A stretch of DNA of 64,000 nucleotides from Flavobacterium frigoris PS1 (GTDB taxonomy: Bacteria > Bacteroidota > Bacteroidia > Flavobacteriales > Flavobacteriaceae): assembly GCF_000252125.1 (NCBI RefSeq), contig NZ_AHKF01000031.1, forward strand, positions 1-64,000. The letters are read 5' to 3'. The position numbers and the translations under genes were made by a program. Below, piece after piece: positions 53,249 to 62,604 of this stretch. Within the stretch, counting starts at the first letter, position 1, and the number at the start of each line of letters is the position of its first letter. A model generated the notes under the pieces. The model ran no database searches, had not been told where the DNA came from, and saw nothing but the letters and a program-made list of their open reading frames with translations.

Positions 53249-55330
53249 TTATTTCCTTTTCTTCTTTTGGGGAAATATAAAAGAGGTTTCTCCTCCTTCA
53301 TCCATAGCGATAAAAGCATCGAATTTCTTTCCTGATTTACTTATCATCCCTTTTAATAAATTGGTCTTTCCTTTAGTTATTAGTGTTTCCAAATCCACAA
53401 GACTGAGATGTATGCCACATATATTTCGGAACTGAACCCAATTACAATTATCTTCCATGCATTTAACCAACTTGTCTCGAATAATCAATTTTTGCACCTT
53501 ACATTTTGGACAAATAAGCTCTGGTTGTCGTTCTACTTCTATGGCCAAATCAAGTATTTCTTGAGTTAAAGATCTTGTAAAAGTTTCTATTTCTTTCTGG
53601 AAAGTTGCTAAATTAGATTCATTATTTTCTATTTTTTGCAAAGCTAGTTCCCAGTTTGCAGTCAACACAACATTAGCAATATTTTTGTTTTTTACCAATT
53701 CATAGACCTTTAATCCTTTTTCTGTCGGCAGTAGTAATTTCTTATCGCGTCTGATATATTCCCTCTTAAAAAGTGTTTCAATAATGGCTGCTCTAGTAGC
53801 TGGGGTACCAATTCCTAAACCTTGTATTATTTTACGCTCCTGCTCATTTTCAATCTGATTGCCTGCGTTCTCCATTGCAGATAATAAGCTTGCTTCCGTA
53901 TAAATAATTGGTGGTTTGGTTTTCTTTGCTACTATTTTTGCTGTCTTAATCTTTACTTCATCACCAATTTTTAGTGCTGGTAATTCTTGAGTAGGATCCT
54001 TTTCTTCATCGCTAAAATCACCTTTGATAACTCTCCAACCTGCATCCAAAATTTTAACTCCTTTTAAGGCAAAATCATAGTGTGCAACTTGCAGTAGAAT
54101 GTTCGTTATTTCTTTAGTACAAACCGGAGAAACTGACTCTAATAATCGATTGGCAATCATTTCGTAAATTGCTTTTTCCTTGGCGGATAAAGCCGATGGT
54201 ATTTTATCCGTGATTAATATACCATGATGATCGGTTACTTTTAAATCGTTGACAATCCTTTTATTCAAACGATTTAATCTCACTTTAGCAACTACAGCTT
54301 TGAATTTCTCAGTCTCATCCATTATCCTTATCAACTTAGGGATTTCTTCCCACATGTCTTCAGGAATATATTTACTCCCAGTACGTGGGTAACTAATGAA
54401 TTTCTTCTCATAAAGACTTTGAGCAATATTGAGTGTTTCTTCAGCTGTTAGACTTAACCTTATGTTAGCTTCCTTCTGCAATGCGGTAAGATCAAATAAT
54501 AATGGTGGTTGCTCATTAACAGTTTTAGTTTCTGTGTCCATTACTGAAGCCTTTCCATGCTTATGCACCGTTTTCAGTACATACTCAGCCTTTTTACCTT
54601 CATCCCATCTAAGTGTGGAAAGACTTTTAAAATCAATGTATTCTTTGTTATGCTCTAATTCAATTTGCCAATACTGTTCAACTTTGAAGGACTGGTTTTC
54701 TAAAAACCGTTTACAAATTAATGCTAATGTTGGAGTTTGAACCCGACCCAACGAAAAAACACCACTACCACTCGCAACAGTAAGTGCTTGCGACGCATTG
54801 ATTCCTACTAACCAATCTGCACGGCTCCTTCCTACTCCTGCGTCATGCAAACTATCAAAGTCTTTTCCTGATTTTAGATTCTCAAATCCTTTAAGAATTG
54901 CCTTTTCGGTTAACGAACTAATCCATAACCGTTCAAAAGGTTTAGAGCAATTTAAATATTCATAGATGTACCGAAAAATAAGCTCGCCTTCTCGTCCTGC
55001 ATCGGTAGCCACAATAATACTATCGCACTGTTTAAATAGTTGATCAATAGCATTCAGTTGTTTCAATGCCCCAAGATCACGAATAATAGTCTTGTCTTTC
55101 TTTACTTTTCGTACTGTCAATAAGAATGGATTAGGTAGTATAGGCAAAGCCTCTCTTTGAAACCCACTAATTCCGTAATCTTCGGGCATAGCTAAAGACA
55201 CTAAATGTCCGAACGCCCAGGTTACCTGATATCCATTTCCCATCAAGTAACCTTCTTTCTTTTCTGTAGCTCCTAACAAGAGAGCAATCTCCCGAGCAAC
55301 ACTTGGTTTTTCTGCAATTACTACTTTCAT
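53249..55330 (-). CDS. topB: DNA topoisomerase III (element-encoded)
   Basis: A 693-aa type IA topoisomerase. The TOPRIM domain has E7 (AEKPS) and D110 in VATDAGREGE. The gate domain carries GRVQTP near 195 and the catalytic tyrosine Y314 in FISYPRTGS. A C-terminal CPKC...CMEDNC zinc-binding segment lies near 610. These enzymes are common on Bacteroidota conjugative elements and probably resolve DNA strands during transfer or replication. It lies 22 bp downstream of the DUF3945 gene. Confidence 0.95.
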   Translation of the reverse strand: MKVVIAEKPSVAREIALLLGATEKKEGYLMGNGYQVTWAFGHLVSLAMPEDYGISGFQREALPILPNPFLLTVRKVKKDKTIIRDLGALKQLNAIDQLFKQCDSIIVATDAGREGELIFRYIYEYLNCSKPFERLWISSLTEKAILKGFENLKSGKDFDSLHDAGVGRSRADWLVGINASQALTVASGSGVFSLGRVQTPTLALICKRFLENQSFKVEQYWQIELEHNKEYIDFKSLSTLRWDEGKKAEYVLKTVHKHGKASVMDTETKTVNEQPPLLFDLTALQKEANIRLSLTAEETLNIAQSLYEKKFISYPRTGSKYIPEDMWEEIPKLIRIMDETEKFKAVVAKVRLNRLNKRIVNDLKVTDHHGILITDKIPSALSAKEKAIYEMIANRLLESVSPVCTKEITNILLQVAHYDFALKGVKILDAGWRVIKGDFSDEEKDPTQELPALKIGDEVKIKTAKIVAKKTKPPIIYTEASLLSAMENAGNQIENEQERKIIQGLGIGTPATRAAIIETLFKREYIRRDKKLLLPTEKGLKVYELVKNKNIANVVLTANWELALQKIENNESNLATFQKEIETFTRSLTQEILDLAIEVERQPELICPKCKVQKLIIRDKLVKCMEDNCNWVQFRNICGIHLSLVDLETLITKGKTNLLKGMISKSGKKFDAFIAMDEGGETSFIFPQKKKRK

Positions 55331-55351
55331 CTGAACAATTCTTTAGAGTAA

Positions 55352-56644
55352 TTACATTTTTCGACCTTTAGATTTAGCAGCTACTTTGGGTTTCTCTTGT
55401 AGTTCTTGCTGCTTATCCGTTTCAGGGCTATTCTGTTTGCTTTTCAAAGGCTCTTTACTATTTTTAGTCGCCTCGTTGGTTTTACCGTCAGAATTTACAG
55501 CAACTTGGGTTTTACTTTCCTCTTTAGGTTCTGCTTTTTCTTTGAGCTTATTAGGATTGTCAAAAGAAAAACCTGTTTTTCCTGTATCCTTATCAAATGT
55601 GATGTACCCTTGGTATTCTTTACCTTTCTTATCAACTAATCCGCTTACATAAACCGTTTGTCCTTCTTTGAATTTTTCAAATTGTGCAGTATCCAATTCT
55701 TTCCCTCGAAATGCTTTTGGAGCTTCAACATCTTGCTTTTCTGTTTGCTTATTGCTATTTGCTCTATCGAACAAAAACTCAACATATCGCTTATCTGCAT
55801 TAAACTGTACTGAGGCATTAAAAGGTTCTCCTTTTTTAGAAATCATACCTTCTAGATACAAAGGTTTTCCTTCTGACAAAGTCCTTTTTTGTTGATCATC
55901 AAGCTTAATGCCTTTGATTCCTTCTGGAATTTTAATGAGGGTTGTTCGAAGTGCAATAAGTTCATTTGTTAACTTGTCGATACTTATAATTGACGGAATT
56001 GTTTCCCCTGTTTTGGGGTTTGTCAAGTCAACTACTCGCCCCATATTTCCATTTTTTAACAAATTATCTTTGTCCTCTTTTGTAAATTCATGGCCGAAGA
56101 ACTTAAAGTGCAATTGGGGTTCTTTTCGAATTCCGTGAATAGCCAAAACTACTTGCCCATCTTCTTTTGCTTGTAATGAAAGCCTAGCATCCATTTTAGT
56201 GATTGATGACCCTAAATCAACAGTAACAGGAACTAATTCATTTGTTTTGTAGCCCTTAAGCAAAGGTTCAAGGACATTCATTTTTTCAAGTCGTTCTTTA
56301 GTTAATCCGAGATTAGACATTGATTTCCAATCGATTTGTTCTACTTTGTAACGGTTTTCCGTTTCCGTTGTCAATTTTGTTGTTTCCATAGTATTCTTAT
56401 TTTCTTGTTTATAATTTATTTTTATTTCATTTTTGACTGCTATTTTTTCCACATCTTTGCTAAGATTTTTAATCGCTTTTATTATTTCATTAGCTACAGC
56501 AATTGCTTGCTGTGATGAAAAGCTTAAAAAGGGAAAATGGGTAGGATCTTTAAATTGATGGTAGAAATTGGTAAAAAAATTAGTAAACAGATCTCCTTGT
56601 TTGTCTATACGTATAAACTGGTTTTCATTCTTTTTTTTAGGCAT
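55352..56644 (-). CDS. DUF4099/DUF3945 domain protein (main part of a frame-interrupted gene)
   Basis: A 430-aa protein. Residues about 95-200 match the DUF4099 pattern (IDWKSMSNLGLTKERLEKM...). Two DUF3945-type repeats follow (VVDLTNPKTGETIPS..., then G.P..LEGM.SKKGEPFNASVQF and GQTVYVSGLVDKKGKEYQGYI), and the tail is lysine-rich. Family members sit next to topB in Bacteroidota elements and have unknown function. The natural N-terminus appears to lie upstream in another frame (see 56645-56775): the encoded sequence before this ATG continues family-like, but its reading frame starts at a stop codon next to an A8 tract. Confidence 0.8.
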   Translation of the reverse strand: MPKKKNENQFIRIDKQGDLFTNFFTNFYHQFKDPTHFPFLSFSSQQAIAVANEIIKAIKNLSKDVEKIAVKNEIKINYKQENKNTMETTKLTTETENRYKVEQIDWKSMSNLGLTKERLEKMNVLEPLLKGYKTNELVPVTVDLGSSITKMDARLSLQAKEDGQVVLAIHGIRKEPQLHFKFFGHEFTKEDKDNLLKNGNMGRVVDLTNPKTGETIPSIISIDKLTNELIALRTTLIKIPEGIKGIKLDDQQKRTLSEGKPLYLEGMISKKGEPFNASVQFNADKRYVEFLFDRANSNKQTEKQDVEAPKAFRGKELDTAQFEKFKEGQTVYVSGLVDKKGKEYQGYITFDKDTGKTGFSFDNPNKLKEKAEPKEESKTQVAVNSDGKTNEATKNSKEPLKSKQNSPETDKQQELQEKPKVAAKSKGRKM

Positions 56645-56775
56645 TACCGTTTGTAGCTCTTGATCCTTTCCAATATCCCTAACTACATCAATTTTCTTTT
56701 TTTTGTATCAAGTACTAGTAAGACATCCGAAAATTGTTCTGAAAATCCTGGTCTATCAATAGGTTGTTCGTTCAT
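56645..56775 (-). pseudogene. 5' part of the DUF4099/DUF3945 gene in the -1 shifted frame
   Basis: From ATG 56775 the frame reads MNEQPIDRPGFSEQFSDVLL and ends at TAG 56683-56685. The family-like 'SDVLLVLD' stretch should run on into K-I-D-V-V-R-D-I-G, which is present in the other frame down to the downstream ATG. The frames meet at eight A residues (plus-strand T8 56697-56704) followed by G, which contains A-AAA-AAG. Slipping back one base there restores one continuous protein of about 475 aa. It may be a disabling indel, a sequencing error or programmed -1 frameshifting. Confidence 0.65.
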
Positions 56776-56830
56776 TACGACAGTATTTAAAATTTCATTA
56801 CCCGAAAATAATGGGACAAGAACCTTCCAA

Positions 56831-57169
56831 TCAAATAATAACTTCAACTGGCTTGACTTGTCCTATTTTGTCTTTACATCTTTCAAAGGGTGCATTAAAA
56901 CTATCCCGTATAAATTGATGAACATCTGATAGTTTATAATAGATCTTGCCGCTAATTGTATAGTAAGCCAGTTTACCTGAAGATCTATACCGCTGTAAAG
57001 ACCTATTACTGATTTTTAACATTTGAAGGACGTCTTGATTATCTAGCAATTCTTCTCCATCAATATTGTTTCTACTTTTTTGGACATCATTAATTTGATC
57101 ATTCATTAAATCAAATCGTTCCATGATACGTTCCATCCAACTTATAAATTCCATTCTATCGATATTCAT
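56831..57169 (-). CDS. Helix-turn-helix (excisionase/MerR-type) protein
   Basis: A 112-aa protein with a helical N-terminus and an HTH_17-like domain (about residues 42-95): LLDNQDVLQMLKISNRSLQRYRSSG and then KIYYKLSDVHQFI. Similar proteins occur in tandem before DUF3945 and topB genes in CTnDOT-type elements and may regulate excision or transfer. It lies 55 bp upstream of the frame-interrupted gene and probably starts that operon. Confidence 0.85.
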   Translation of the reverse strand: MNIDRMEFISWMERIMERFDLMNDQINDVQKSRNNIDGEELLDNQDVLQMLKISNRSLQRYRSSGKLAYYTISGKIYYKLSDVHQFIRDSFNAPFERCKDKIGQVKPVEVII

Positions 57170-57372
57170 ATAGATATGTTTTAATCATTTATACAAAGTT
57201 GGAAAACATTTGTACTATATTTTGCCAAGGTTAGCCAATTGAAAAGAAGATTTTTGAATTTCTAAAAAACATATAGTTGATTATTTTTAAGATGATTACG
57301 TTATTCTTTTGCACGAGAAGTTTTATGCAGAGCGAGCTTTACCAATGGGTATATATGGGTAGCTATTATAAA

Positions 57373-57401
57373 AAAAGCAGTATTTTTGAAACACTGCTTT
57401 T
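57373..57401 (-). terminator. Terminator of rteC
   Basis: AAAAGCAGT/ACTGCTTTT stem of 9 bp with an 11-nt loop. On the minus strand it runs into a T7 tract. It lies 24 bp beyond the rteC stop. Confidence 0.7.
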
Positions 57402-57424
57402 AAATGAGGTAAGATTATAATTAT

Positions 57425-58273
57425 TTATAAATCTTTATCCATATACTGCTCTAAAGAAGATTTGAGTTGGTCTAAAAATAAAGTGCGATTACCTGCACGG
57501 TCTTTCATCCGATGGAATGCATGATGAATATCTCCCAATTGGACACGAAATAATAGCTGAAAAATTAAACTGATTTTACGGATTCCGACCTTACCATTAG
57601 AAATTGCTCCAGATGCGTAAAGGGCATAAATCAATTCTATCACTGCATTTTTGGATTCTGTCCAGAAAACATCTTTGGTGGATTCGGCATTCTGTAAAGC
57701 CATCCCCGGCTTGTCTACAGGATTTATTTTGATAATCAGATAATTATAAAGCAATTCATCCGCTATAATACGGGAAACTTTGTAATCATAATATGTAGAA
57801 AATTGGGTATCAACTTCAAAGATAAAACTGTTAAGGCCCGTATTAAGATTTATTTTTCCTAATTTGAAAAAATCGTGATCCCTGTCAGTTCGTCCAGAAC
57901 GATAATACCGGTAAAAATCGGAATTGCAAATATGTTCCTTATATTCCTGCTTTAGCTGCTGTAATTCACTGGAAAAATATTTATAATACATTTTTCCTGT
58001 ACTCACTGGACAAGAGGTTTCTATTCTGTACATCTTGTTGTAATAGATTAACTTACCCAATATTTGCGGTTTTATGATTCTAAAGAATTCAATTTCTTCA
58101 TTTTCATCTGTAAAATGATGCTCCAAAACATGGTTTTTCATACCTGATAATAAATCCTGAAGGAATTTAGTCATACGATAGGATTCGTCTATTACATGCA
58201 CTGATTCCAAACTTATTTCCTGTTCTTTTTTCAGTATACTGTAGAGAGCATCTTTATAAGTGGACTGCATCAT
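57425..58273 (-). CDS. rteC: RteC family regulator
   Basis: A 282-aa protein of the RteC family. In CTnDOT, RteC activates the excision genes in the RteA-RteB-RteC cascade. The typical central block includes the RSGRTDRDHDFFKLG motif and FEVDTQFSTYYDYKVSRI, and the C-terminal part (KVGIRKISLIFQLLF...) looks like a winged-helix DNA-binding region. RteA and RteB were not seen. It is the last recognised element gene on this side. Confidence 0.9.
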   Translation of the reverse strand: MMQSTYKDALYSILKKEQEISLESVHVIDESYRMTKFLQDLLSGMKNHVLEHHFTDENEEIEFFRIIKPQILGKLIYYNKMYRIETSCPVSTGKMYYKYFSSELQQLKQEYKEHICNSDFYRYYRSGRTDRDHDFFKLGKINLNTGLNSFIFEVDTQFSTYYDYKVSRIIADELLYNYLIIKINPVDKPGMALQNAESTKDVFWTESKNAVIELIYALYASGAISNGKVGIRKISLIFQLLFRVQLGDIHHAFHRMKDRAGNRTLFLDQLKSSLEQYMDKDL

Positions 58274-58416
58274 ACTGACAATATTAAAGTGAATAAGTAA
58301 TCCATTTATGTCCTATCTTTTAAGTTAGTTACTGTTTTGTTAATAATGTTATTCCGCTACATATCTTTCCGAGTGTCACTTCGTTTGCTTCAATAATTTC
58401 ATTGCAGACAGCACTT

Positions 58417-58450
58417 TGGCTATCTCACAAATCGTGAAATAGCCTCTTTT
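58417..58450 (+). terminator. Hairpin in the gap between rteC and the synthase gene
   Basis: GGCTATCTCAC/GTGAAATAGCC (11 bp, one mismatch, 5-nt loop) followed by CTTTTTT. No rightward gene precedes it, so it may serve as a barrier or belong to the element end. Confidence 0.35.
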
Positions 58451-58552
58451 TTCATTTTTTGTTCGGGCTCCTAACGGAGACTATCTCAAATATTCAACTC
58501 TCAAAGACTTGTTTTAGTTTTGAGACTTCCTCTTTTAAACATTTTTTTAATA

Positions 58553-61003
58553 TTAGTTGTCAATATGCTTTAATCCTTTTACAATTGATTTGTAATCATT
58601 TTGCAAAGTATTCATAAATTCCATTGCGTAATTGTCTCTTGCTTGAACATAAGCCACTTTTGGAATTATTTGGGCTCCTAATTTTCTTTTTTCAAAGGAG
58701 GCTGATACTCCAAAGTCTATTTTTTGAAACTCTAGTTCATTGGCTCTTTTTATAGTTTGAAATAACAATTGTCTGTAAAGTTGGTATTCTTTAGCCCATT
58801 TATAATCCATACCTATTAATTCTGGCACATAGGTGTGATTACTGTTTTTGTAGCAAAACATAACTCCATCGAATAGATTTTCGGGCTCTGCTTTCAATTT
58901 TAATAATATGAACTCCCAATTCGGGCTTTCATTCATGTTTTCAAAAATCTCTTGATCATATCGGAATGTATTGATAGCGTTATTATTATCTTTTACATTA
59001 CTGTAAAGCTGGCATCCTCTCACTATTTCTGATTTGCTTAATTTATCTTTTATCACAACGTTATAGAATTTCTCGTAAGGTTCTATCTCTTTATTGAAAT
59101 GTTTACGGGAACGAATAGATAATGTTTTAGTAAACTCTTCGTATGAATGCCAAACTTGGTTTTCAATTACGCAAGATTCAGGCATGTCTATTTTGAAATA
59201 CCCTTGGTCTACTATTGTTTTATTGTAGATGTTATCTTTTCCAAAATCTCTTAAAACTAACATATCTGCATTTAAGGTATTGTATTTTTCTTCTAACTTA
59301 TCCAATAGTATTTTCAATGCTTTTTCGGCTAAAGGATGTTCTTGATTGATGAAACAATGTTTTCCTTCTGTAAATAAAGACCCCATACTCAATACTTTTG
59401 AGGTGAGGTATAAAGGATTAGTCTTTCTTATTTCTTCCAAATGAATAGAGACTGATTCAGTAGCCAGCATATCGTCTTTCCAAAGACCATAGGTAAAAAA
59501 GGTCATTAGTATAATGTTGCCATTGTTATCTTTAATGGTGAAATAGTAAAAATCCCATTGGTTTGTTGGGTCTGGGTGCCGGCTGAATGTATTCTCTAAA
59601 TAAACTAGTCCTTCCCAATCGAAAATGTTTTGCTTTCCCATATACTGGTTCCATTCCGATTTCATAATATCCTGAATGGTATTTTTTTCTTCGATAAAAA
59701 GCTCCTTATCTTTTGAATCTGAAATCTTTTCAGCTATTTCACTGTCGATTCCAAAAGCCTGTCTGATTTTGATTTCACTATTATTTGTTTCTTCCAAAGC
59801 TTTGGGAAAATGGTATTCCATTGCATCAGCTAAGGCTGTAATATCTTCTAGCTGATTGTGGCTCGATAATGTTATCCTGATTCCTGTGTTCTTTATTGGA
59901 ACTGCTGGATAAATTCCTAAGTTCAGAAAAAATCCTTCTTTAAATAGGCGATGTACGAAATTGTAAGCTGTTACAGGCGTACCCATACCCAAAAAGAACA
60001 CTGGCGAATCATTTTTTGAAATTATGGGGAGGTTTCCGTTTGATAGTAACTGGTTAAAATAATCGATTTTATCAGCTAGGCCTTTTTGTTTCAATTCTAT
60101 TTCAGGAGATAAATGAATGTCTGCCGAGGCAATTGCTGCCGCTACAGATGCAGGTTCTAACTGAGCGGAAAAGGTTAATGGTCCGCCAAAATTTTTGATT
60201 TTATCTCTTAGTTTCTGATTCCTGCAAAATACTGTTGCTCCACTAGCTCCAAAGGTTTTACTTAGTGTGCTTACCACAATACAATTTTCAGGTAACTCTT
60301 CGATAGCGTCAAAAATAAAACCGGTTCCGTTTTTGCCTTTCCAACTCATTCCATGAACATCATCAAAATAAAGGTTTAGTTGTGTATATTTTTGAGTTAA
60401 TGCCAATAATTCTGGGATGGGTGCATAATCCCCAAACATAGAGTATACACCATCAGCCATATACCAGATTTTCTTGCATTTGGATGTTAGTTGTTTGATT
60501 TTATCTTCCAACATATCCAAATTGCTGTGTCTGATCATTTCTACCGGAATTCCTCGCAGTTTTAAAAGTTGGCAGGCATTTTGGACACTCCAGTGTACTT
60601 GATGATCTAATATTACAGCATCTTCATCTCTAATGAGCGTTGGAATAATAGCTAAATGCCCCAGCGTACTGTTCTTGGTAATAATAGGCGGAATACCATA
60701 CATTTGTTCTATTTTACTTTCCAGTTCACTATATAATGGATGTGAAATGTATGATTTTGAAAGTGGAAATTGTGTACCATAATTGTGTATGGCTGCTATT
60801 GCAGCTTCTTTTAATCGGATGTCTTGTTCGAGCCCCAGATAACCAGTAGTCCCAAAATGAAACATTTTTTGGCCTTTTATTTGTAATGTTCGGCCATTCA
60901 ATATTTGATCTTCAGCATAAAGATGGAGCACGCCTTCTTTTTTAGCTCCCGATAGTACTTCATCGACCGTATCAATGAAGTTGTTGTGTTTAATTTTTGC
61001 CAT
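58553..61003 (-). CDS. Alpha-oxoamine synthase / GNAT-like acyltransferase fusion
   Basis: An 816-aa bifunctional protein. Residues about 40-400 are a fold-type I PLP enzyme of the alpha-oxoamine synthase group (KBL, BioF, serine palmitoyltransferase): DGVYSMFGDYAPI (184-196), DDVHG (214-218) and the PLP lysine K249 in STLSKTFGASG. Residues about 440-816 resemble an N-acyltransferase of the GNAT/FemAB-like type. Such an enzyme could join an amino acid to an acyl thioester and then N-acylate the product, perhaps giving a lipid, but the substrate is unknown. Divergent from the DUF7793/AraC pair. Confidence 0.82.
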   Translation of the reverse strand: MAKIKHNNFIDTVDEVLSGAKKEGVLHLYAEDQILNGRTLQIKGQKMFHFGTTGYLGLEQDIRLKEAAIAAIHNYGTQFPLSKSYISHPLYSELESKIEQMYGIPPIITKNSTLGHLAIIPTLIRDEDAVILDHQVHWSVQNACQLLKLRGIPVEMIRHSNLDMLEDKIKQLTSKCKKIWYMADGVYSMFGDYAPIPELLALTQKYTQLNLYFDDVHGMSWKGKNGTGFIFDAIEELPENCIVVSTLSKTFGASGATVFCRNQKLRDKIKNFGGPLTFSAQLEPASVAAAIASADIHLSPEIELKQKGLADKIDYFNQLLSNGNLPIISKNDSPVFFLGMGTPVTAYNFVHRLFKEGFFLNLGIYPAVPIKNTGIRITLSSHNQLEDITALADAMEYHFPKALEETNNSEIKIRQAFGIDSEIAEKISDSKDKELFIEEKNTIQDIMKSEWNQYMGKQNIFDWEGLVYLENTFSRHPDPTNQWDFYYFTIKDNNGNIILMTFFTYGLWKDDMLATESVSIHLEEIRKTNPLYLTSKVLSMGSLFTEGKHCFINQEHPLAEKALKILLDKLEEKYNTLNADMLVLRDFGKDNIYNKTIVDQGYFKIDMPESCVIENQVWHSYEEFTKTLSIRSRKHFNKEIEPYEKFYNVVIKDKLSKSEIVRGCQLYSNVKDNNNAINTFRYDQEIFENMNESPNWEFILLKLKAEPENLFDGVMFCYKNSNHTYVPELIGMDYKWAKEYQLYRQLLFQTIKRANELEFQKIDFGVSASFEKRKLGAQIIPKVAYVQARDNYAMEFMNTLQNDYKSIVKGLKHIDN

Positions 61004-61264
61004 TTTTTTAATTTTAAATTGTTCCTGTCCAAAATTTCATGAAATTTTAGAGTGTGTTCGAGATTGTTTATTGAATAAAATTCTAAATAAAAATTTAATC
61101 GCCGACATTTACTTGTAAAAAAATCCTTATATGATAACTAATACTCCCGAAATGATAATTTTTATAGTCAGTTAGTTTTATTTGCGCTATTTTTATTTAG
61201 CTTTTATAATTTTCTACTATTATTTTTACTAAATTGTGTCGTTTTATTGTAAAATCATTGTAAA

Positions 61265-61642
61265 ATGAGATATAATCATCTTGAGAATGAGTTTGCCAAA
61301 TTCTGGATTCGTGACGACATTCTGTTTGTTGAATATAAACCTAATGTTGTTATCGATTTGGCTTCTGCCCAGCGTATTGTAGCCGATCGAGTTATGGTGC
61401 AAAACGAAAAAGCGTACCCTGTTTTTTGTGATATAAGAGGTTTAGTGGATTCAGATAAGGCAGCTAGGGATTATTTGTCTCAATCTGGTTCTATTTTAAC
61501 CAAAGCGGTAAGTCTGGTAGTTCATCAGAGCATTTCTTTAATTTTGACTTCTTACTATCTTAAAATCTGCAAACCAAGTGTCCCAACAAAACTATTTACG
61601 GATGAGGCGGCTGCTTTGGCTTTTTTGGAACCCTATATTTAA
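61265..61642 (+). CDS. DUF7793-like small protein
   Basis: A 125-aa cytoplasmic protein with a pattern of short strands and helices (WIRDDILFVEYKPN, YPVFCDIRGLVDSDKAARDYL) resembling SpoIIAA/STAS-like DUF7793 proteins of Bacteroidota. Function unknown. It lies 50 bp before the AraC-type regulator in the same direction and may modulate it. Upstream is a long AT-rich gap shared with the divergent synthase gene. No full promoter consensus was seen. Confidence 0.6.
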   Translation: MRYNHLENEFAKFWIRDDILFVEYKPNVVIDLASAQRIVADRVMVQNEKAYPVFCDIRGLVDSDKAARDYLSQSGSILTKAVSLVVHQSISLILTSYYLKICKPSVPTKLFTDEAAALAFLEPYI

Positions 61643-61692
61643 TATTCTAATTAACTTTTTTCTAGACTATTTTATTTAAAGCCCCAACTATT

Positions 61693-62604
61693 ATGCAACA
61701 GGAAATCAATCAACAGCGAATTCAAAATATGTATCAGATGCTTCTTGAGATGGCGGCAGGTAATTTTACAAATCGCATTCAGCGTACCGGGCAAGACGAT
61801 GAATTGGAGGCACTAGTTATGCTCATTAATATGGTTGCAGAAGAAATGAAGGAATCTGTTTTTCACTCAGGCTTTGTGAATCCTCATTATACCCATACCC
61901 ATCTTGTTCAAATTACTTTTGTTCTGGATGCTGATTTTGTTATCCGAGACTATATTTCCACTGTTCCCAAGGTGTTAGGATTTTCGCCTGATGCTCTCCA
62001 TAATAAACCTTTCAGTAGTATACTTTCGCAGCAATCCTTGCCGATATGGAATCGTGTTGCAGCAGCATTACTTCAGGATACTACCTACAATAATACCGAA
62101 CAGCTCATTTATATTAGCCAAGAGCAATTGCTTGTCCCTTGCTTTTGCACTATTTCACGACTGATACACGATACCTCTATTTTAGTTAGTTCCGTTATTA
62201 CTGTTATTGCCGATCCTATAGCTGCTGAAACTTTAGTTTCCGCTGATGATCCCGATTTGCATGGAGGACTCAGCAGCTATACTGATGTACAATTGATGCA
62301 ACATGTTTATGATTACATTTTAGTGCATTTGGATTCACCATTGCCTTCCATGAAAGAACTTTCGAGGATTTTTGGAACCAATGACAATAAACTGAAATCT
62401 GGATTTAAACATTTATTTAAAACGAGTATTTACCAATTTTATGCTACTGAACGGCTAAAAAGAGCTCATCTTTTGATCCAACAAACGACCATACCTCTAA
62501 AAAGCATTGCTTTCATGGCTGGATTTCCGATCTATCCTAATTTTTCAAGAGCTTTTAAAAAACGATTCGGATATACCCCAATGGACATTAAGAGAAGGCT
62601 TTAG
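61693..62604 (+). CDS. HAMP-PAS-AraC transcription regulator
   Basis: A 303-aa soluble regulator. The N-terminus (about residues 5-55) resembles a HAMP-type helical pair (LEMAAGNFTNRI...DELEALVMLINMV). A PAS-like domain follows (about 70-175), and the C-terminal 100 residues are an AraC/XylS double helix-turn-helix, with LKSIAFMAGFPIYPNFSRAFKKRFGYTP. It lacks membrane helices although HAMP normally follows one. It probably senses a small ligand and controls the adjacent synthase gene or the MauE-like gene. Confidence 0.82.
   Translation: MQQEINQQRIQNMYQMLLEMAAGNFTNRIQRTGQDDELEALVMLINMVAEEMKESVFHSGFVNPHYTHTHLVQITFVLDADFVIRDYISTVPKVLGFSPDALHNKPFSSILSQQSLPIWNRVAAALLQDTTYNNTEQLIYISQEQLLVPCFCTISRLIHDTSILVSSVITVIADPIAAETLVSADDPDLHGGLSSYTDVQLMQHVYDYILVHLDSPLPSMKELSRIFGTNDNKLKSGFKHLFKTSIYQFYATERLKRAHLLIQQTTIPLKSIAFMAGFPIYPNFSRAFKKRFGYTPMDIKRRL

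Larger units (their letters stand above)
19586..58300. mobile_element. Integrative and conjugative element (CTnDOT-like tra organisation) with defence cargo
   Basis: The span starts with a xis-like gene and tyrosine integrase directly behind mnmE. It contains ssb, a type IV secretion operon in CTnDOT-family order (TraE to TraN), TraD/DUF3408/TraA, MobA-MobB-MobC, topoisomerase III, a DUF3945 protein and RteC. Cargo is a type I restriction system with a PrrC-like nuclease, HipBA, and a Pycsar-type operon. The left limit is inferred from the end of mnmE. The right limit is only the last recognised element gene, because no direct repeat marking attR was found, so the element may extend past 58.3 kb. 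Confidence 0.85.

Noticed and set aside
60765..60795. TGTACCATAATTGTG as a possible copy of the left-end TGTACCA repeat
   Set aside because: It lies inside the synthase coding sequence and matches only about a dozen bases, which is expected by chance.
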